The notes below the pieces were generated by a model. That model was not told the origin of the DNA, ran no database searches, and saw only the letters and a program-made list of their open reading frames with translations. Made by a program: the position numbers and the translations under genes. From NCBI GenBank assembly GCA_021781515.1, contig JAJXWR010000002.1, positions 1-64,000 of the forward strand: DNA of 64,000 nucleotides, in the 5' to 3' direction. This DNA comes from Pseudomonadota bacterium. Lineage in GTDB: Bacteria; Pseudomonadota; Gammaproteobacteria; Pseudomonadales; Moraxellaceae. This document shows positions 20,301 through 31,522 of the stretch, in pieces; positions within the stretch are counted from its first letter, which is position 1; each line of letters begins with the position of its first letter.

Positions 20301-21044
20301 TTACTGAGCAATCTGAGTAACTGAACTTAATGCCACTGACCCGAGACCTTGCAGATTCAGTTGCACGGCACCGCCACTGCCACTAAAACTGACACTATTG
20401 ACATTGGCAGGCAACGAAGTCGGCACCTGCGTCGTCTGTCCACCAATCGGTGCGGTCACCGCCACACTATAGGTACCCGCCGGTTGCTGGACGCCCTGGT
20501 TGTTGCTGCCATCCCAGGTAAAGGTGCCATTGCCGGAAGCCTGTGACCCCAACTGCATATTTTTGATGACATTGCCCGACGCATCAGAAATCGCTACATT
20601 CACACTGTTGGTGGCCTGCGACAAGCTAAACTGGCCTACAATGGGACCTGTGCCCGAATACACCGCCGAAGCACTGGGTACATACACCTGTTTTCCAATC
20701 AGGCTAGAGGCCTGTAACGCCTGATTGGAGGTCATATTCTGACTCAGCGACGTCATGGTGGTATTAAGATTCTGAATCCCCTGCACCTGGGAAAATTGCG
20801 CCAACTGCGCCACAAAGGCCGAATTGTCCATGGGATTCAGTGGATCCTGGCTTTTCAGTTGCGCCATCATCATCGTCAGAAAATCATTTTCTCCCAAGGT
20901 CTGGGTCGCTGACGAGACTGCTTGCGCCGCACTGGATGCCGAAGCACTGGAAGTAGCGGCACTACTGGCCGTCTGATTGCCAATTGCATATTGACTCAGC
21001 ACGGAAGAAGAACTGTTCTGGGTACTGGATATAGTGCTCATCAA
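20301..21044 (-). CDS. flgD: flagellar hook assembly scaffold FlgD
   Basis: LGENDFLTMMMAQLKSQDPLNPMDNSAFVAQLAQFSQVQGIQNLN. Confidence 0.95.
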   Translation of the reverse strand: MMSTISSTQNSSSSVLSQYAIGNQTASSAATSSASASSAAQAVSSATQTLGENDFLTMMMAQLKSQDPLNPMDNSAFVAQLAQFSQVQGIQNLNTTMTSLSQNMTSNQALQASSLIGKQVYVPSASAVYSGTGPIVGQFSLSQATNSVNVAISDASGNVIKNMQLGSQASGNGTFTWDGSNNQGVQQPAGTYSVAVTAPIGGQTTQVPTSLPANVNSVSFSGSGGAVQLNLQGLGSVALSSVTQIAQ

Positions 21045-21051
21045 TGGCTCC

Positions 21052-21495
21052 TTATTGTCCCAGCGTCAAAGTTTTTTGCATCAACGTTTTGGCGGTGTTC
21101 ATCACATCAACATTCGTCTGAAACGACCGGGACGCCGAAATCATGTTGGCCATTTCTTCAACCACATTGACATTGGGATAAGACACATAACCATTTTTAT
21201 CAGCATACGGATTACTGGGTTCATATTTCATTTGCAGCGGTGCCTTGCTTTCGATAATTCCAGCCACCTGCACACTCGCCGCCTCCGGTCCCAGATTTTC
21301 CAGTGAACCCGACCCATTCCCCGTCATCACCGCCTGTTGCACCGCCCGAAATACCGGTTCACGTGCTCTATAGGTTTGTCCCACTGAAGACGTCACCGAA
21401 TCCGCATTGGCAATATTGCTCGACACCGTATTAAGACGCACCGTCTGTGCACTCATGCCACTGCCGGCAATACTGAAAATATCTGCCATAGACAT
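21052..21495 (-). CDS. flgC: flagellar rod protein FlgC
   Basis: IFSIAGSGMSAQTVRLNTVSSNIANADSVTSSVGQTYRAREPVF; C-term YPNVNVVEEMANMISASRSFQTNVDVMNTAK. Confidence 0.96.
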   Translation of the reverse strand: MSMADIFSIAGSGMSAQTVRLNTVSSNIANADSVTSSVGQTYRAREPVFRAVQQAVMTGNGSGSLENLGPEAASVQVAGIIESKAPLQMKYEPSNPYADKNGYVSYPNVNVVEEMANMISASRSFQTNVDVMNTAKTLMQKTLTLGQ

Positions 21496-21505
21496 AATCG
21501 TCTCC

Positions 21506-21907
21506 TTATGTACCCTTCACTGCAGTCATCAGGTTCTTGATGGAATTGGTAAGAAACGTCAACGTCGCCTGATAGTGCATGGTATTGTCTGAAAATGCTG
21601 CTTCTTCCATCTGCGCATCGACCGTATTACCGTCCAGCGAAGGTTGCGTCGGAATGCGATACTGAACCACCCCTTGCGCCGCCATTGGCGGCAGGCCCGA
21701 AAGATGCTGTGCATTGGTGGTCTGCAGATAGGGTTGATTTAACTGCTGCTCCTGCGCCTGCATCGCCGCTGCAAAGTTGAGATCCTTCGCCTTGTAGTGC
21801 GGCGTATCGCTATTGGCCAGATTAGACGCCAGAATCTGCATACGTTGTGAGGCAATCGAGAGTGCGCGGCTATCAAACCCAAGCACCGAATTAAAATCCA
21901 GAGGCAT
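21506..21907 (-). CDS. flgB: flagellar rod protein FlgB
   Basis: MPLDFNSVLGFDSRALSIASQRMQILASNLANSDTPHYKAKDLNF; start moved to ATG 21907. Confidence 0.94.
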   Translation of the reverse strand: MPLDFNSVLGFDSRALSIASQRMQILASNLANSDTPHYKAKDLNFAAAMQAQEQQLNQPYLQTTNAQHLSGLPPMAAQGVVQYRIPTQPSLDGNTVDAQMEEAAFSDNTMHYQATLTFLTNSIKNLMTAVKGT

Positions 21908-22148
21908 GTCTGCGGCTCCATAACATCGTGATGTGTTATTGAAAGCAATATTCATACCATGAAAAAAAACAATATAATCCGCTTGAATTACTGACGGTTT
22001 CGGTACCATACCTCAGGGAACCGGCAATTGATCACCGGCAGTGGAAACCGTGGACTCTCTCCGGAACCCGCCGCCTTTTATCTACCGGAAAATACCTGCC
22101 AAAGCGCTTGAAGCGTTATTTTTCAGGAAAAATGACTGACAGAATTAT

Positions 22149-22420
22149 GTCACTGCAAGTGCTGATTGCCAAGCAACTACCCAATCAACCCCACCCTCCT
22201 GATTTACCCCCCGCTCACCCAGCAGTTGTACTACTCGGGGCCAACTGCCACAACCGCTGCAACGCCTGGAAAATTTCCGCCCATAGAGCGGCAAAATCAA
22301 GCCGCAGAAATCCGCACCCATTTTTACCGAAACCGGGTCCTGCACTCAATCCCGGCCAGGGGATTTCTTGTTGCAAAAAAGCACAGAATGCATCCGTAAA
22401 CGCCAGTCAAGCGAATAACT
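22149..22420 (-). pseudogene. decayed partial duplicate of patB 3' region
   Basis: Nucleotide similarity to 23867-24300, same orientation (e.g. CAGTTGTACTACTCGGGGCCAACTGCC.CAACCGCTGCAA.GCCTGGAAAATTTCCGCCC), with about 100 bp and about 60 bp internally missing. Confidence 0.85.
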
Positions 22421-22540
22421 TCGTGGCGGTGCTTAACTCTGGGGGAATTTTATCAGTTTGTGCAAAACTGGGTGCCACTGTCACCGCCTGTTCTTGCATT
22501 GCCTTTAAAAAACCAGTCTATATACTGGTCGCTAAAAGGC

Positions 22541-22663
22541 ATGGAGTCTGCTATTAATATCGAAGTTGGATCATATGAAGCGAAGACAAAGTTGCCCGAA
22601 CTACTCTGGGGTGTTCAGGAAGGCAATCGGAACGAAGCACGAGAAAATGACGATGGCAGTTGA
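22541..22663 (+). pseudogene. truncated Phd/YefM-like antitoxin N-terminus
   Basis: MESAINIEVGSYEAKTKLPELLWGVQEGN... resembles the conserved N-terminal vGxyEAKtrLsELLxxVexGe; the expected RGKPVA part is absent. Confidence 0.5.
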
Positions 22664-22697
22664 TTCAATAGATCTACATGATGCATTGTGTGATCGC

Positions 22698-22730
22698 AAG
22701 CCCCTCGCTTTAGCCATGGGGGAGTGTCAG
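22698..22730 (+). mobile_element. possible solitary IS200/IS605-type (TnpB-associated) right-end hairpin
   Basis: AAGCCCCTCGCTTTAGCCATGGGGGAGTGTCA resembles the GAAGCCCC..TTTAG..GGGGG(T)AGTGTCA right-end hairpin common to IS605-group elements; no tnpB nearby. Confidence 0.4.
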
Positions 22731-23179
22731 TAACGCTTAGGTTCTTCGATCGTTGTTCTTTTTCGAGGGCGACCCCCAAGTTTGCCGTTTTCTTTGGCAG
22801 CTGCGGTTTTTGTTGGTGTCGCTGCCTGTCCTCCCTTAATACCCAATTGCTGTGCCATCCATTGGCGAGAGCCCAAGGCACCTTCCAGAAGTGCTGGCAG
22901 ATAGAGGTCAACATCAAGGGTAGGGAAATGAATTCCCAACCCCGATGGAGTAATTTCTATGTCATTCAACTGATCTGGTTTGGCAGTTTCCAGCCCCTGT
23001 GCCCAATGTGGTGAGAAAGCCAGTTCAACGCCGGTAGAAAGGGAGATAACGATACGGCCGATACGGCGGTCATATTTGGCGGCCGTTGCATATGTCGTGT
23101 TTTTCTGTCGATCTGCCGCTCTTCGGTTGGCAATTTCAAATTCTTCTTTTAAGACGATGGAGTCATTTGTAGTTGCCAT
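22727..23179 (-). CDS. DUF2442 domain protein
   Basis: YDRRIGRIVISLSTGVELAFSPHWAQGLETAKPDQLNDIEITPSGLGIHFPTLDVDLYLPALLEGALGS..., C-terminal GKLGGRPRK. Confidence 0.75.
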   Translation of the reverse strand: MATTNDSIVLKEEFEIANRRAADRQKNTTYATAAKYDRRIGRIVISLSTGVELAFSPHWAQGLETAKPDQLNDIEITPSGLGIHFPTLDVDLYLPALLEGALGSRQWMAQQLGIKGGQAATPTKTAAAKENGKLGGRPRKRTTIEEPKRY

Positions 23180-23414
23180 GTGTTGTACTCCAGCTTTGAC
23201 ATAGCTTCTTGAGCACGTCCGTCAGGTTGGCCTTGATGCGGCTTACTTCTCGTATAGAAAATCTGTAGTTTTCTCTCAATTCCGGTGGCCCTTCCGGGCA
23301 ATGCAGGTCGAATACCGCTTCACAGTCACTCCCAATGACGTGGACATGAGCCGGACGGTGATCATTGGTGTAAATCACCACCCTCAGACCTTCGATTTTG
23401 ATGATTGTTGACAT
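23163..23414 (-). CDS. DUF4160 domain protein
   Basis: STIIKIEGLRVVIYTNDHRPAHVHVIGSDCEAVFDL...; overlaps the DUF2442 ORF start, a common pairing. Confidence 0.8.
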   Translation of the reverse strand: MSTIIKIEGLRVVIYTNDHRPAHVHVIGSDCEAVFDLHCPEGPPELRENYRFSIREVSRIKANLTDVLKKLCQSWSTTHGNYK

Positions 23415-23933
23415 CGTAGCATAAACCTAAGCGGTTGGGTTTGTAGGTGGCAAATTTTTGTAAGCGGCCACTTGCTACACCATTCATCGATGCAGGAGCA
23501 GCGAAAAAATGGCAAACACCAGGAGAACGATGGCCAAGTTATCCAGCCAAATAATTTTTGAGAAGGCCCGTGCGATCTTACTCCTCATTTTTTGCACTCG
23601 CCAGCGGCAACACACTTGACCCAGATTGCCTGCCTCGCTATACGATCTGCCTCCTGTGCCTTTCAATTCCAGGTATTTTTGGAACTTTATAAGCGATGAA
23701 GATATGACCCATGTTGTCTTCTCTGTAAATGGTACGGCTATTGAGACGCAGGAGCGCCCGAACAAGGCTAGCCCTATGACCGGTGGAGCTGAACAATTAC
23801 CAACCACGAGGGCGTATTAGATTCGTGTATTGCTGGATTGATTGAAAAAACAACCAACAGAACTCTGTCACTGCAAATTCTGATTACCAAGCAACTACCC
23901 AATCAGCCCCACCCCCCCTAATTTACCCCCCGA

Positions 23934-25100
23934 TCACTCCGCAGTTGTACTACTCGGGGCCAACTGCCGCAACCGCTGCAAGGCCTGGAAAATTTCCGCC
24001 CGCGGGGCGGCAAAATTTAGCCGCATAAATCCGCAACCATTTTTACCGAAACTAGATCCTGCACTCAATCCCAGTCCAGCCTGCACCAATCGGCGCTCCA
24101 GGAGAGATTCCGGCAAACACAGTGCTGAAAAATCCAGCCAGAACAGATAAGTCGCCTGCGGCGGATGTAATTTCAGCCAGGGGAGTTCTTGTTGCAAAAA
24201 AACACAGGAGGCATCCCGGGTTTGCGTCAGGTAGATCAACAACTGATCCAGCCATTCCTTACCGGAGGTATAAGCCACCGTAAACGCCAGTAAGGCGAAA
24301 GGATTGCTGACACTGACCGGACAGCAACGCCAATACGCCTGCCAGCGTCGCTTTAACTCCGCCTCACTCATGATCACTGCCGATAATCCCATGCCTGGAA
24401 TATTAAAGGTTTTGCTCGGAGCCACGCCGGTAATTACCCGGTCACTGTCAAACGCTGCCAAAGAAAAATGCCGATGTTCAGCCAATAGTAAATCCGCATG
24501 AATTTCATCGGAAAAAACATAGACACCGTGGCGTTGGCAAAGCGTCAGCAACCGCAACAGTTCCTCTTGCGTCCAGACTCTACCCACCGGATTGTGTGGA
24601 GAACACAGTAAAAAAAGACGACAACGCTGCACGCACTCCTCAAAATGCGCCCAGTCAATCGCATAACCCGCCGAGGTGCGTTGCAAAGGATTTTCCACCA
24701 CCCGACGGTTCTGATCGGTGATCGCCGAAAAAAAAGGCGGATATACCGGTGTCTGCACCAGTACTCCCTCCCCTTCCTGAGTCAGTGTCGCCACCGCTGC
24801 GTACAGACAGGGTACCATTCCTGGGGCCAACAAAATATTTTCCACCTTGAGCCTGCAGGCATGCCTCTGCTCCCACCACGTAGCTACTGCCTGTTGCGCC
24901 TGGCCATCCGCCTGAGTATACCCATAGACTGGATGCTGCGCCCGTTGTTGCAGTGCCAGCACCACCGGTTCCGGACAGGCAAAATCCATATCCGCCACCC
25001 ACAGCGGTTGCACATCCGCACGGCCAAACAGACGTAATCTGGCCTCGTATTTCAGTGCCAAAGTACCGTTACGTGACAGCGGAAGATCAAAATCAACCAT
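23934..25100 (-). CDS. patB: MalY/PatB-type PLP-dependent aminotransferase (cystathionine beta-lyase family)
   Basis: LPLSRNGTLALKYEARLRLFGRADVQPLWVADMDF; LLCSPHNPVGRVWTQEEL; FSDEIHADLLL; PSKTFNIPGM. Confidence 0.88.
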   Translation of the reverse strand: MVDFDLPLSRNGTLALKYEARLRLFGRADVQPLWVADMDFACPEPVVLALQQRAQHPVYGYTQADGQAQQAVATWWEQRHACRLKVENILLAPGMVPCLYAAVATLTQEGEGVLVQTPVYPPFFSAITDQNRRVVENPLQRTSAGYAIDWAHFEECVQRCRLFLLCSPHNPVGRVWTQEELLRLLTLCQRHGVYVFSDEIHADLLLAEHRHFSLAAFDSDRVITGVAPSKTFNIPGMGLSAVIMSEAELKRRWQAYWRCCPVSVSNPFALLAFTVAYTSGKEWLDQLLIYLTQTRDASCVFLQQELPWLKLHPPQATYLFWLDFSALCLPESLLERRLVQAGLGLSAGSSFGKNGCGFMRLNFAAPRAEIFQALQRLRQLAPSSTTAE

Positions 25101-25297
25101 AAGTCCCCGTACTATCAAGTTCGTTCCATATCATCGGATGGCTGACCATGTTTGCTTACTGGTATACAACAAAGCGTTTTTGGCGCACACCTTGCGGGCG
25201 CTGAACAACGCCTGCCCAAGCCCATAATAACACCTGTTTCCGACAGACGAAGATCTGTACGTTCCCGGCCAGTGCCTAAAGGTGAACCATTCCAATG

Positions 25298-26224
<927 letters not shown>

Positions 26225-26228
26225 TCAC

Positions 26229-28856
26229 TCAGAACGGCAATTGCAGACTGGCATCCGCATTAGTAATCAATTCCCGGAAACGTGATTTCACCGCTTGCAG
26301 ATCGGCATCCGTCTTGCCTTCAAAGCGTGCCACCAATACCGGCGTCGTATTTGATGCCCGAATCAGTCCCCATCCCTGCGGAAAATCGACTCTCAGTCCA
26401 TCCAGCGTACTGATCTGACCGTCCGGGAAATGTGCCATGGTTTTAATCGTCTCAATCAGCAAAAACTTGTTCTCTTCTGCCACCGGAATGTTCAGCTCCG
26501 GAGTGCTGACATTTTCCGGAAACTCTGCAAAAACCGCATCTGCATCAGCACCTTCCAGAGAGAGAATTTCCAGCAACCGGGCACCGGCATATAATCCGTC
26601 ATCAAAACCGTACCAACGGTCATTGAAAAATATATGCCCACTCATTTCCCCCGCCAATGCGGCACCGGTTTCCCTGAGTTTAGCCTTGATAAATGAATGC
26701 CCGGTACGCGCCATCAGCGGACGACCGCCATGCGCTGCAATCAGACTGCGCAAATCCCGGGTACATTTGACATCATAAATAATATCCGCACCGGGAGAAC
26801 TAATCAGGACGTGTTTGGCAAACAACATCAACAACCGATCGGCATAGATATTTTTACCCGCTGGCGTAATCACCCCCACCCGATCACCATCTCCGTCAAA
26901 CGCCAGACCCAGATCGGCCTGATGGGTCTCCACCGCCCGACGCAAATCCTCTAGATTTTCCGGTTTGGAAGGATCCGGATGGTGATTGGGAAAATTCCCG
27001 TCCACTTCACAAAAAAGCGGTATGATTTCACAGCCCAATGCCTGAAACAACTGTGGAGCGATGTCCCCCGTAATGCCATTGCCCGCATCCAGCACCACTT
27101 TCATGGGAGCGGCCAGGGCGACATCTGCAGTCATCGCATCCAGGTAGGCCTGCACTATATTTTTTTTCTGGAGTTTTCCTTGTCCCTGACGCAAACGTCC
27201 GCTGACGATTCGCTCATACAGATCGGTAATCGCCTGCCCTGAGAGCGTTTCCCCGGCCACCACCATTTTAAGGCCATTGTAATCGGGCGGGTTATGGCTG
27301 CCGGTTAACATGACCCCTGATTCCGTGCCCATGGTTTTGGTGGCAAAATACAGCACGGGGGTCGGCACTCGCCCCACATCCAGTACGTCGATTCCGGACT
27401 GACGCAACCCTTCAATCAATGCCTCAGACAACATCGGGCCGGATAATCGACCATCTCTGCCGGTAGCAATCAGCGTCTGGCCTCGGTCCAAGGCTTCACT
27501 TCCCAGCGCCTGACCAATCAGCCGCACGACAGTGATGTTCAATTGCCGATCAACAATACCACGGATATCGTAGGCCCGAAAAATGGAAGCATCAATCGCT
27601 ATCTCGGCTATATCGTTCATTTTACCGGTCGATCCGGCAGCGGACGCTCTGGTTGATGGCTCGGCGGGCGTAGGTGTTGGCTTGGCAGGCGTAAACATTG
27701 GTGATTCCCTGGTGGCTGTAGGTGGTTGTGTCTCTGGAGAAACCCGCACAGGTGCCGGGTGTTGCATCAGCAACTGACTGTCATGGTCACTGATCGCCAT
27801 ATTGTCCACCATATCCTGTACATCTACAACTCCCACACCGGATTTTCGTTCAGAACTGCGTAATCGGGCAGCGATCTGTGGCCGGGCAAAAAGCCCTTTG
27901 ATCTGCTCCAGCAACAGTTGCATGATTCGCAGCCGGGGCGGCTGATCCTTAATTTCACTGCCACTGAGCCAGGCATCGACATGCAGGCTGACCTTATGGA
28001 TATCTGCAATCAGATACGCCCGATAACGCTTGAACATCATCCCAATGACAAAAATAAAGACAATCATTTCTCCGACCAATACCAACAAAAATGTACGCAC
28101 AAAATCCTTATCCGGTGCAAGACCCGGTCCTGGAGAAAACTCCAGGGTCAGATTAGCACTATGCGTCGGCAAACGAATGGGCGTGCTCGACACCCAGTCT
28201 TTGGATCCCGTTTCAAGGGCCACCACCGGTTCTGCACCAGCCACCCTTTCTTTCAACACCACATAACCGTCATCAGCAGCAAAGGTAGAAAATTCACCAC
28301 TGAATTCAGGCATCAGAAAACTGGCAGCCAGCACCGCCAGAGTCTGCCCATTCTGTTTGACAGGCCGCACCAGATTCAGCAGCCGTTGTCCATTCACCCG
28401 ACTGATCTCCGGCGCAGCGGTGTTCCCGGCAAAAACCCGGTTAACCATATCCTGCGTGGAAAACGGCAAATCCTTCGTCTCAGGCAACACCGAATAGTTC
28501 GGTGGCAGCAGCGCAAAATGCTGCAGACGAGGATTGTCTGCCAGGGTCTGTTGACAGAGTAACTGGATTCCCGCCCAGTCTCCCGCCACCACCCGTTGCA
28601 AGAATTCCGGGCGGTTCAGGCTGTCCAGTTCATGTTGCGTATCGCGAATGGTGTTATTGGTGATCGTCAGGTAATGCCGGGCATATAACATCGATAACCG
28701 TTGTGTCTGCTGCCAGCCTTCCCGCACCACGACCAACTGATACAGCAACACATCGGCCAGTACCACGGCCAGCAGAAAGATCAACAAGGAAGACAGAATA
28801 TCCTTGGTTCCCGGATCCAGCGTCTCCGCTCCGGTCGTATTTTTTCGTCCAAACAT
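26229..28856 (-). CDS. algC: phosphomannomutase/phosphoglucomutase (AlgC-type) with long membrane-anchored N-terminal extension
   Basis: FRAYDIRGIVDRQLNITVVRLIGQALGSEA; GVMLTGSHNPPDYNGLKMV; FDGDGDRVGVI; N-terminal half has two predicted TM segments (LLIFLLAVVLADVLLYQLVVV and TFLLVLVGEMIVFIFVIGMMF). Confidence 0.92.
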   Translation of the reverse strand: MFGRKNTTGAETLDPGTKDILSSLLIFLLAVVLADVLLYQLVVVREGWQQTQRLSMLYARHYLTITNNTIRDTQHELDSLNRPEFLQRVVAGDWAGIQLLCQQTLADNPRLQHFALLPPNYSVLPETKDLPFSTQDMVNRVFAGNTAAPEISRVNGQRLLNLVRPVKQNGQTLAVLAASFLMPEFSGEFSTFAADDGYVVLKERVAGAEPVVALETGSKDWVSSTPIRLPTHSANLTLEFSPGPGLAPDKDFVRTFLLVLVGEMIVFIFVIGMMFKRYRAYLIADIHKVSLHVDAWLSGSEIKDQPPRLRIMQLLLEQIKGLFARPQIAARLRSSERKSGVGVVDVQDMVDNMAISDHDSQLLMQHPAPVRVSPETQPPTATRESPMFTPAKPTPTPAEPSTRASAAGSTGKMNDIAEIAIDASIFRAYDIRGIVDRQLNITVVRLIGQALGSEALDRGQTLIATGRDGRLSGPMLSEALIEGLRQSGIDVLDVGRVPTPVLYFATKTMGTESGVMLTGSHNPPDYNGLKMVVAGETLSGQAITDLYERIVSGRLRQGQGKLQKKNIVQAYLDAMTADVALAAPMKVVLDAGNGITGDIAPQLFQALGCEIIPLFCEVDGNFPNHHPDPSKPENLEDLRRAVETHQADLGLAFDGDGDRVGVITPAGKNIYADRLLMLFAKHVLISSPGADIIYDVKCTRDLRSLIAAHGGRPLMARTGHSFIKAKLRETGAALAGEMSGHIFFNDRWYGFDDGLYAGARLLEILSLEGADADAVFAEFPENVSTPELNIPVAEENKFLLIETIKTMAHFPDGQISTLDGLRVDFPQGWGLIRASNTTPVLVARFEGKTDADLQAVKSRFRELITNADASLQLPF

Positions 28857-28859
28857 GCC

Positions 28860-29315
28860 TCAGACACTCCCGCTATGACCAAAACCCTGTGAGGCCCGGT
28901 GGGTCGGGCTAAACTCTTCAACCACCTGCCAGTGCATCTGTTGTACAGGCACCACTATCAGTTGTGCAATACGTTCTCCTGGTTGCACGGTAAACCGTTG
29001 CGTACTGCGATTCCAGCAGGAAATCAGCAATTCCCCCTGATAATCTGAATCAATCAACCCCACCAGATTGCCGAGCACAATGCCCTGTTTATGCCCCAGA
29101 CCCGAACGTGGAAGAATTAATGCGGCATAGCCCGGATCGGCCAGATAGATAGCAATCCCCGTGGGAATCAATTGCGTTGTATTTGCTTCAAGACACAGCG
29201 GCTCGCTTAAACAAGCCCGCAAATCCATTCCGGCCGAACCGTCAGTGGCCTGTGCCGGTAAAGGAATCGTCTGACCGATCAACGGATTCAGTATTTTCAG
29301 CTCAATGTGCATCAT
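28860..29315 (-). CDS. dut: dUTP diphosphatase
   Basis: [70 protein letters not shown]. Confidence 0.97.
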   Translation of the reverse strand: MMHIELKILNPLIGQTIPLPAQATDGSAGMDLRACLSEPLCLEANTTQLIPTGIAIYLADPGYAALILPRSGLGHKQGIVLGNLVGLIDSDYQGELLISCWNRSTQRFTVQPGERIAQLIVVPVQQMHWQVVEEFSPTHRASQGFGHSGSV

Positions 29316-30610
29316 GAAACCACCCCATTCGTGAGCCATTCATCGCTACCGCCACTCCCTTGCTCCTGAGATTTCTTTTTTTCTTTCCAGCGTTTACTGA
29401 TCATTTCCACCAGTTGCTGGGCAATCACCGTTTTGCTCGCCCGCGGCAACAGATGTTCAGCGACACGCTCCCCTTCTTCCCAGTATAACTGTAAAATATT
29501 TTCATCACTGGCAAAACCAGTCCCCGGTTGCGACACGTCATTACAGGCAATCATATCCAGTTTTTTTCGTTTTAATTTATCTTGGGCATAAACAGCTGCA
29601 TTTTCTGTTTCCGCCGCAAAGCCGACGACAAACGGACGGTCTGCCACTGCAGCCACCGTGGCGAGAATATCTGTTGTTTTTTCCAGTTCGAGGCACAATG
29701 CTTCTGTGTTTTTTGCTTGCGTGTTTTTTTTGATTTTCTGTGGGTTGATTTTCTTTGGCCGATAATCAGCCACGGCAGCGGTTCCCACGAAAATCGCACA
29801 TCCTGGCAACACCGACAGCGTCGCCTGTAGCATTTCCTCCGCCGATTCAACCGCCAGCAGACGCACCCCTTCTGGAACAGGCAAATGCACCGGGCCACTG
29901 ACCAAGGTAACGCAGGCACCTGCACTGACAAAAGCCTGCGCCAACGCATAACCCATTTTACCGCTGGAAAAATTACTGAGATAGCGTACCGGATCCAGAC
30001 GCTCCCGGGTCGGGCCTGCCGTCACCACCACAGCCACCCCAGCCAACTGCGCCACGGGCCGCCCCTGCACCAGGGTTTCCAGTGCTATCAGCAGTTCCGC
30101 CGGTTCCAGCAGGCGACCCCATCCATTATCTCCACAGGCCTGTTCTCCCTGCCCCGGACCAAATACCTGTACCCCATCCTGCCGCAATAGTGCCATGTTA
30201 CGTTGGGTCGCCGCCTGCGCCCACATCTGCTGGTTCATTGCCGGTGCCACACACCGTACCGCCGAGGTGGCCAGCCAGAGTGCGCCCAACAGATCCGCCG
30301 CCCATCCATGCGCCAGATGCGCCAGGGTATTGGCCGTGGCCGGTGCCACCAACAGATAGTCTGCCCAACGCGCCAGTTCAATATGCCCCATGCCCATTTC
30401 GGCTGCTGGATCCAGCAACGAGGTGTGTACGGGTTGCCCTGATAATGCCTGCAACGTCAACGGGGTAATAAACGCACAGGCCGAGGCGGTCATCACCACC
30501 CGCACCTCCGCCCCCCGGTCTTTCAGACGCCGGATCAGTTCTGCGATCTTGTATGCGGCGATGCCTCCGGTGACGGCCAGAATAATTCGTCGGTTTGCCA
30601 GTACATTCAT
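29312..30610 (-). CDS. coaBC: bifunctional phosphopantothenoylcysteine decarboxylase / phosphopantothenate-cysteine ligase
   Basis: [58 protein letters not shown]-like [29 protein letters not shown]. Confidence 0.97.
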   Translation of the reverse strand: MNVLANRRIILAVTGGIAAYKIAELIRRLKDRGAEVRVVMTASACAFITPLTLQALSGQPVHTSLLDPAAEMGMGHIELARWADYLLVAPATANTLAHLAHGWAADLLGALWLATSAVRCVAPAMNQQMWAQAATQRNMALLRQDGVQVFGPGQGEQACGDNGWGRLLEPAELLIALETLVQGRPVAQLAGVAVVVTAGPTRERLDPVRYLSNFSSGKMGYALAQAFVSAGACVTLVSGPVHLPVPEGVRLLAVESAEEMLQATLSVLPGCAIFVGTAAVADYRPKKINPQKIKKNTQAKNTEALCLELEKTTDILATVAAVADRPFVVGFAAETENAAVYAQDKLKRKKLDMIACNDVSQPGTGFASDENILQLYWEEGERVAEHLLPRASKTVIAQQLVEMISKRWKEKKKSQEQGSGGSDEWLTNGVVS

Positions 30611-30702
30611 TACCATTCGCCATAAAAGTTTAACAATTGCCAGTTTACTATAACGGCCCGCCACTTAAGGATAGTTGCGAATACGCTAAACAGGGAGATC
30701 TA

Positions 30703-31377
30703 ATGAGTATCAAGAGCATGCGACATGAGGAACAACCACGCGAAAAACTGCTGAATGAGGGCGCTCAGGCACTGACCGATGTGGAATTACTGGCACTGTT
30801 GTTGCGTACCGGTCGACAAGGACTGGGGGTATTGGAATTCAGTCGTTTTCTGCTCAACGAGTTTGGCAGTCTGGGGGGGCTGATGACGGCACCTCGCAGT
30901 GAACTGCTGAATATTGCCGGCATGGGCCCTGCCCGTTATGCCGAACTGCAGGCCGTCCTGGAACTGGGGCGACGACACCTGAAAGAAGAAGTCCAGCGGC
31001 AGGGCGTGCTGCATAATCCCCAGGCCACCCGTCAGTTCTTGTCTGTCTGGTTACGCCATCGTCAGCAGGAAGTGTTTGCCTGTCTGTTTCTGGATGCCCA
31101 ACACCGCATTATCAGTGCCAAAGAAATGTTTTACGGCACCATTGACAGCGCCAGTGTGCATCCCCGGGAAATTGTTCGCCAGTCCCTGCAATACAATGCC
31201 GCCGCTGTCATTCTGGCCCACAATCATCCCTCAGGCATCGCCGAACCGTCTCAGGCCGACCGTCAAATCACGGATGTGGTGAAAAACGCACTGCAACTGA
31301 TTGACGTGCGCGTGATCGACCATATCGTTATCGGCGGGCATCAGACGACCTCTTTGGCCGAAAAAGGCTGGATTTAA
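30703..31377 (+). CDS. radC: DNA repair protein RadC (JAB/MPN domain)
   Basis: REKLLNEGAQALTDVELLALLLRTG; HNHPSGIAEPSQADRQIT; start ATG 30703. Confidence 0.96.
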   Translation: MSIKSMRHEEQPREKLLNEGAQALTDVELLALLLRTGRQGLGVLEFSRFLLNEFGSLGGLMTAPRSELLNIAGMGPARYAELQAVLELGRRHLKEEVQRQGVLHNPQATRQFLSVWLRHRQQEVFACLFLDAQHRIISAKEMFYGTIDSASVHPREIVRQSLQYNAAAVILAHNHPSGIAEPSQADRQITDVVKNALQLIDVRVIDHIVIGGHQTTSLAEKGWI

Positions 31378-31522
31378 AGAATTTTCGTTTGTCCCTGAAT
31401 CTGTTATGATGACCAGATTATCCGGTTACAGTGCTATGACGGAGTACGGCTCCGGTTCCATTTTCTGAACGACCTAACCGGCAACTTAAATTACTCAAGA
31501 TAGCCATTTGCTTTGAGGAGAA

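Noticed and set aside
9958-22009. Many plus-strand ORFs antisense to the flagellar genes
   Set aside because: All lie opposite strongly supported flg genes and have no recognisable domains.
23484-23820. Opposed 107-aa and 64-aa ORFs between DUF4160 and patB
   Set aside because: The minus ORF has a C-terminal hydrophobic stretch, but no family could be recognised; not supported enough to call.
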